A DNA stretch of 64,000 bases. Source: Thermoanaerobaculum sp964488355 (GTDB lineage Bacteria; Acidobacteriota; Thermoanaerobaculia; Thermoanaerobaculales; Thermoanaerobaculaceae). The notes below the pieces were generated by a model that did not search any database, was not told where the DNA came from, and worked only from the letters and a program-made list of their open reading frames with translations. The stretch is taken from assembly GCA_964488355.1 (NCBI GenBank), contig CAZAUJ010000012.1, positions 26,782-90,781 on the forward strand, given 5' to 3'. Position 1 is the stretch's first letter. Each line of letters opens with the position of its first letter. Positions 61,266 through 64,000 of this stretch are shown in pieces. A program made the position numbers and the translations under genes.

Positions 61266-62666
61266 ATGGGCAAGGCCGAGGCCGTCAGCTCGTCCTTGGC
61301 AGCTACCAGCTTGCTGGTCGTGGCCAGCGTGGCTCCCTTGGTGGATCGAGACGAGCCCCGCTACGCCCAGGCGGTGCGTGAGATGCGCACCACCGGCGAC
61401 CTTTTGGTGCCCCGCAACTTCGGCCAGCTGCGCCCGGACAAGCCCGTGCTCATTTACTGGTTGCAGCTGGCGAGCACCGAGCTTTTCGGTGAAAACGAGC
61501 TGGGCTTCCGCGTGCCTTCGCTAGCGGTCTTGGCCGCCTGGCTGTGGGCCACCGCTCGGCTGGCTCAAACCCTTCGCGCTCAAACCTGTTGGGCCTTGGT
61601 CCCAGGCCTGGGTCTGGCTGGTCTCTTCGCCACCCCGGATGCGCTGGTGGGTGCGCTCACCACTGCTAGCCTTTTGGCCTTTCTCCGTGCCCGCAGCAGA
61701 CCCCAGGCCTCAACCGTGGCGCTGGCGTGGGTGCTTTTCGGCTTGGGCCTGTTGGCCAAGGGACCGGTGACGCCCCTTTTTCTCCTGCCGCCCCTTTTTG
61801 CCCTTTGCCACCAGGACCGAAGGCTTTGGCGTGTGTTCTTTCCCCCCTGGGGCCCGGCCTTGGCTTTGGGCCTCCTGGGCTTGTGGCTGCTGCCAGCCAA
61901 CGCGGCCACCGACGGTGAGCTTGTGCGCCGTGCCTTGGGGCATCACGTGGTGGCCCGTGCCCTGCGGCCTTTGGAAGGGCATGGGTTGCCCGGGCTCCTA
62001 GGGGTGCTGATGGGTCCCCCCTTTTACCTGGTCAGCTTGGCCCTGGCCGCTTTTCCCCTTTTGCCGGCCTTTTGGCGCTCGCTGCGGTTTCGCCCTGCGG
62101 TACAAGAGCACGTTAACCTGGCCTTGGCTGGCGTAGCTGTGCCCCTGGTGCTGCTGTCGCTGGTGCAGACCAAGCTGCCCCATTACATCCTCCCGGCCGT
62201 GCCCTTGGTGGTGGTGTTGGCACGCCCGCAAGCGAAAGGGAGGCTTTGGGCCTGCTGGGCCACCACCCTGCTGGCGTGGCTCGCGTGCTATGCAGCCTTG
62301 GCTACGCCCTACCGGGCCGCAGGCAAGGCCTTGGCCTCTCTCCCAGCCCCGGCCCTGGCCATCGGCATGCACGAACCCAGCTTGCGCTTTTACGCCGGTG
62401 ACAAGCTGGTGCTGGCGCCCACCTTTCGCCCCGGCTTTCGCTATCTGCTCCTTCGTCCCGGCGAGGAAGCTGCCCTACCCACGGAAGCCGAGGAGCATTT
62501 GCGCCGCCTGAGCTGCTTCCGGGGCTTCAACCTGGCCAAGGCCCGGAGAGAAACCCTGTATCTTTACCAGCTGGTCGAAAGCTTGGGCGTGTACGTAAAC
62601 CCCGGTCCCGGCGGCTCGGTGGCGGAAATGGGAACCGGTTTGGGACGCAACTTGGCGGCAAAGTAG
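61266..62666 (+). CDS. GT39-family membrane glycosyltransferase (ArnT/PMT-like)
   Basis: A 466-residue polytopic membrane protein with about ten hydrophobic helices. The first outside loop carries the catalytic acidic motif DRDEPRYAQAVREM and then FGQLRPDKPVLIYW, typical of GT39 enzymes that use polyprenyl-phosphate sugars to modify lipids or proteins at the outer face. A soluble C-terminal part follows the last helix. Its final 103 bases overlap the radical SAM gene on the opposite strand, so one of the two C-termini may be a read-through. Confidence 0.88.
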   Translation: MGKAEAVSSSLAATSLLVVASVAPLVDRDEPRYAQAVREMRTTGDLLVPRNFGQLRPDKPVLIYWLQLASTELFGENELGFRVPSLAVLAAWLWATARLAQTLRAQTCWALVPGLGLAGLFATPDALVGALTTASLLAFLRARSRPQASTVALAWVLFGLGLLAKGPVTPLFLLPPLFALCHQDRRLWRVFFPPWGPALALGLLGLWLLPANAATDGELVRRALGHHVVARALRPLEGHGLPGLLGVLMGPPFYLVSLALAAFPLLPAFWRSLRFRPAVQEHVNLALAGVAVPLVLLSLVQTKLPHYILPAVPLVVVLARPQAKGRLWACWATTLLAWLACYAALATPYRAAGKALASLPAPALAIGMHEPSLRFYAGDKLVLAPTFRPGFRYLLLRPGEEAALPTEAEEHLRRLSCFRGFNLAKARRETLYLYQLVESLGVYVNPGPGGSVAEMGTGLGRNLAAK

Positions 62667-63868
62667 GGCTTACCTACCAAGCGCAGCACGGCCATCTTGG
62701 TGCGGTACCAGCGCTCTTTCCAGCTTTGGCCGCCCAGGTAAACTGTGTCGCCGGGCTGCACCACCAGCGACACTTGGATATTGGGAATCACGTCGGTGGG
62801 GATGCCGTATTTGACGCAACAGTCCCAAACCTTGGCGAAAACCCGCTTCATGTCTTCAGGGTCGGGGGAAGAGAAGTTCTCCATCAGGGAGCCCTGCAAG
62901 GGGCGAAAGATGCATACGGTGGGAAAAGCCCCCACCGAGGTGATGTACTCGATAGCGGCCAGCGTGTCGGCCAGCGGCTCCACACCGGCAATAATTTCTC
63001 CCGATACGGCGCCCTGGCCCAGCTTGCTGGCGGTGTATTCCATGGCAGCAAAGAAGGCCTTCTGCCCCAAGCTACCACACTTTCCCGGACAGTACCTTTC
63101 GAAGTAGGCGGGGTTGTGAAACTCGTAGCAAAAGGAAAAATGATCCGCGCCTAGGGCCATGAGCCAATCGTACTTCCAAAAGTCGTGGGCCAGCACGGGC
63201 GCCACCTGCACACCGATGAAGCCGCCCACCTGTTCGCGCACCGCCTTCACGTAGGGGGCGGCCAGGTTCAACCCGTGAAAGGGAGAAGCCTCTGGCCGGT
63301 CCTCCCGCTGGTAGCCGGCGTTGAAATGGAAAAAGGTCACGCCGGACTCTTCCTTGGCTGCCCTGGCCACCTCCACCACCTCCTGTACCGACTTGCGCAG
63401 TACCTCCGCCTTGCCCACATTCAGACCGGAAGTGCAGAAGTGGCAATGGCGGTCGTTGCCCGGGTCCCAAAAACGGCAGGTTTCGGAAATGTAAACGCCC
63501 AAGTAGGTCCCCTGCAGCACCCCGATGCTGGCCATTTCGTGGCCTTTGGAGGTCTTTCGCCGGTACCAGGCGGGCTCGGAAGGGACCCGCACCGGGTAGG
63601 CGTTGTCGCTGCGAGTATCCACCACCAGGTACTGGCCCTGCTCCTTGCGCAGCAGGAACGGGGAGGAGGCAGCAAAGTGCTCGAACACGGGAACGTTGCA
63701 CCAGAGGTCCTTGAGGGGCCCAGGAATCACCAGCTCCAAACCCGAGCCTAGACCCGCGCGGGTGCGCCGAAAGCCGCGGGCGTCTTCCTCCAGGGTGCAG
63801 GAGGGGTCCAGGCGCAAACCGCGGCAAAAAAGCTCAATTTCCAGCTTGCAAGGGTTCAAGCGGCTCAC
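62564..63868 (-). CDS. Radical SAM protein with CX10CX2C cluster motif
   Basis: A 434-residue protein with a probable radical SAM core. The cluster cysteines are Cys131, Cys142 and Cys145 (CRFWDPGNDRHCHFC), a CX10CX2C spacing instead of CX3CX2C. Upstream is an N-terminal domain of about 110 residues; downstream the barrel has THFxxG-like VTFFHFNAGY, YEFHNPAYFERYCPG and GEIIAGVEPLADTLAAIEYI. Further cysteines (FERYCPGKCG, WDCC) could bind a second metal. Substrate unknown, no recognisable partner gene beside it. The GTG at 63868 has GGGAGG five bases upstream. Confidence 0.82.
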   Translation of the reverse strand: MSRLNPCKLEIELFCRGLRLDPSCTLEEDARGFRRTRAGLGSGLELVIPGPLKDLWCNVPVFEHFAASSPFLLRKEQGQYLVVDTRSDNAYPVRVPSEPAWYRRKTSKGHEMASIGVLQGTYLGVYISETCRFWDPGNDRHCHFCTSGLNVGKAEVLRKSVQEVVEVARAAKEESGVTFFHFNAGYQREDRPEASPFHGLNLAAPYVKAVREQVGGFIGVQVAPVLAHDFWKYDWLMALGADHFSFCYEFHNPAYFERYCPGKCGSLGQKAFFAAMEYTASKLGQGAVSGEIIAGVEPLADTLAAIEYITSVGAFPTVCIFRPLQGSLMENFSSPDPEDMKRVFAKVWDCCVKYGIPTDVIPNIQVSLVVQPGDTVYLGGQSWKERWYRTKMAVLRLVGKPYFAAKLRPKPVPISATEPPGPGFTYTPKLSTSW

Positions 63869-63878
63869 CGCACCTCCC

Positions 63879-63908
63879 TTGAGGGCCCAGCCCTCTTCGT
63901 GATAGGAT
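63879..63908 (+). promoter_or_regulatory. Promoter of tRNA-Ala
   Basis: TTGAGG (63879-63884), an 18-base spacer and TAGGAT (63903-63908), 16 bases before the mature tRNA. The -35 box abuts the ribosome-binding site of the divergent radical SAM gene. Confidence 0.5.
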
Positions 63909-63924
63909 AAGGTGTTCGGCCGGT

Positions 63925-64000
63925 GGGGCCGTAGCTCAGCTGGGAGAGCGCCAGAATCGCACTCTGGAGGTCGGGAGTTCGATCCTCCTCGGCTCCACCA
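63925..64000 (+). tRNA. tRNA-Ala (CGC)
   Basis: A 76-base cloverleaf ending exactly at the window edge: acceptor GGGGCCG/CGGCTCC with the G3-U70 pair that marks alanine tRNAs, discriminator A and encoded CCA. The anticodon stem CCAGA/TCTGG encloses ATCGCAC, giving CGC. Confidence 0.97.

Overview
The window is a gene-dense, GC-rich bacterial chromosome segment (roughly two thirds G+C by eye). It holds about 57 protein genes, seven complete tRNA genes ending in an encoded CCA, and no sign of phage, insertion sequences or CRISPR. Lineage evidence is mainly the VWFA-related protein at 26.9-28.6 kb, whose N-terminal pattern (NVDVVVTD...G..V..L...DF.LLEDGKP) is the 'VWFA-related Acidobacterial domain' type. 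With many M28/GT4/DUF4097-type genes and alanine/arginine/leucine-rich proteins, this suggests Acidobacteriota, perhaps a Thermoanaerobaculum/Holophaga-like lineage. That placement is inference; no rRNA is present.

Layout. (1) 0-8.2 kb, plus strand: a secreted M28 peptidase, moeA, a molybdenum-cofactor (Moco) riboswitch, moaA, moaC, a MOSC-MogA fusion and modABC, mostly joined by 4-base ATGA/GTGA overlaps. (2) 8.2-15 kb: an enoyl-CoA hydratase-like gene (minus), then four GT4 glycosyltransferases and a WcaJ-type sugar-phosphate transferase (surface glycan assembly). (3) 15-22.6 kb: pyrophosphatase, DUF971, thiamine pyrophosphokinase and a lipid A-type acyltransferase. A looser accessory stretch follows with a broken SPASM fragment, a coiled-coil protein, a methyltransferase, a start-less Cys/Trp-rich ORF, a large modular beta-sandwich protein and a Cys-rich secreted protein. 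(4) 22.9-23.25 kb: tRNA-Asp, tRNA-Val and tRNA-Gln around two divergent consensus promoters. (5) 23.2-28.6 kb, minus: folP-cdaA-cdaR-glmM (c-di-AMP and cell wall) and a VWA protein. (6) 28.7-35.75 kb: a DsbA-like protein (plus) and a minus-strand run tRNA(CAU)-tilS-hpt-ftsH-plsC-DUF59-mrp. (7) 35.8-42.7 kb: zinc-finger protein, a PLP-lysine-less aminotransferase homologue, a response regulator, a partner-switch pair (STAS plus kinase) in front of ispA and a membrane phosphatase-superfamily protein, a HEXXH protein and a secreted cyclophilin. (8) 42.7-54.3 kb: Ser/Thr kinase, FtsB-like, enolase, a phosphohexomutase, CAP-domain protein, cysteine desulfurase, Mfd, a reduced ClpX-like ATPase and a ZapB-like coiled coil. 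(9) 54.3-60.3 kb, minus: tRNA-Val(GAC)-tRNA-Val(CAC)-terminator-thrS-rpmI-rplT-pheS-pheT-zapB. (10) 60.3-64 kb: DUF4097 protein, GT39 membrane transferase, a radical SAM protein with an unusual cysteine spacing, and tRNA-Ala at the edge.

How the parts fit. The first nine genes couple molybdate uptake (modABC) to Moco assembly, with a riboswitch whose closing helix contains the moaA ribosome-binding site. The glycan cluster and acyltransferase serve the envelope, as do cdaA-cdaR-glmM. The tRNA(CAU)-tilS and tRNA-Val-thrS junctions place tRNA genes directly in front of tRNA-related enzymes. Several genes have a TAnnnT box only 6-10 bases before the start codon, which suggests leaderless or near-leaderless transcripts.

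The most interesting leads are the CX10CX2C radical SAM protein, the lysine-less aminotransferase homologue, the ClpX-like ATPase without IGF or GYVG loops, the tRNA(CAU)-tilS junction, the terminator in front of thrS, and the recurrent start-proximal -10 boxes. I found no single locus that is clearly a wholly new system.
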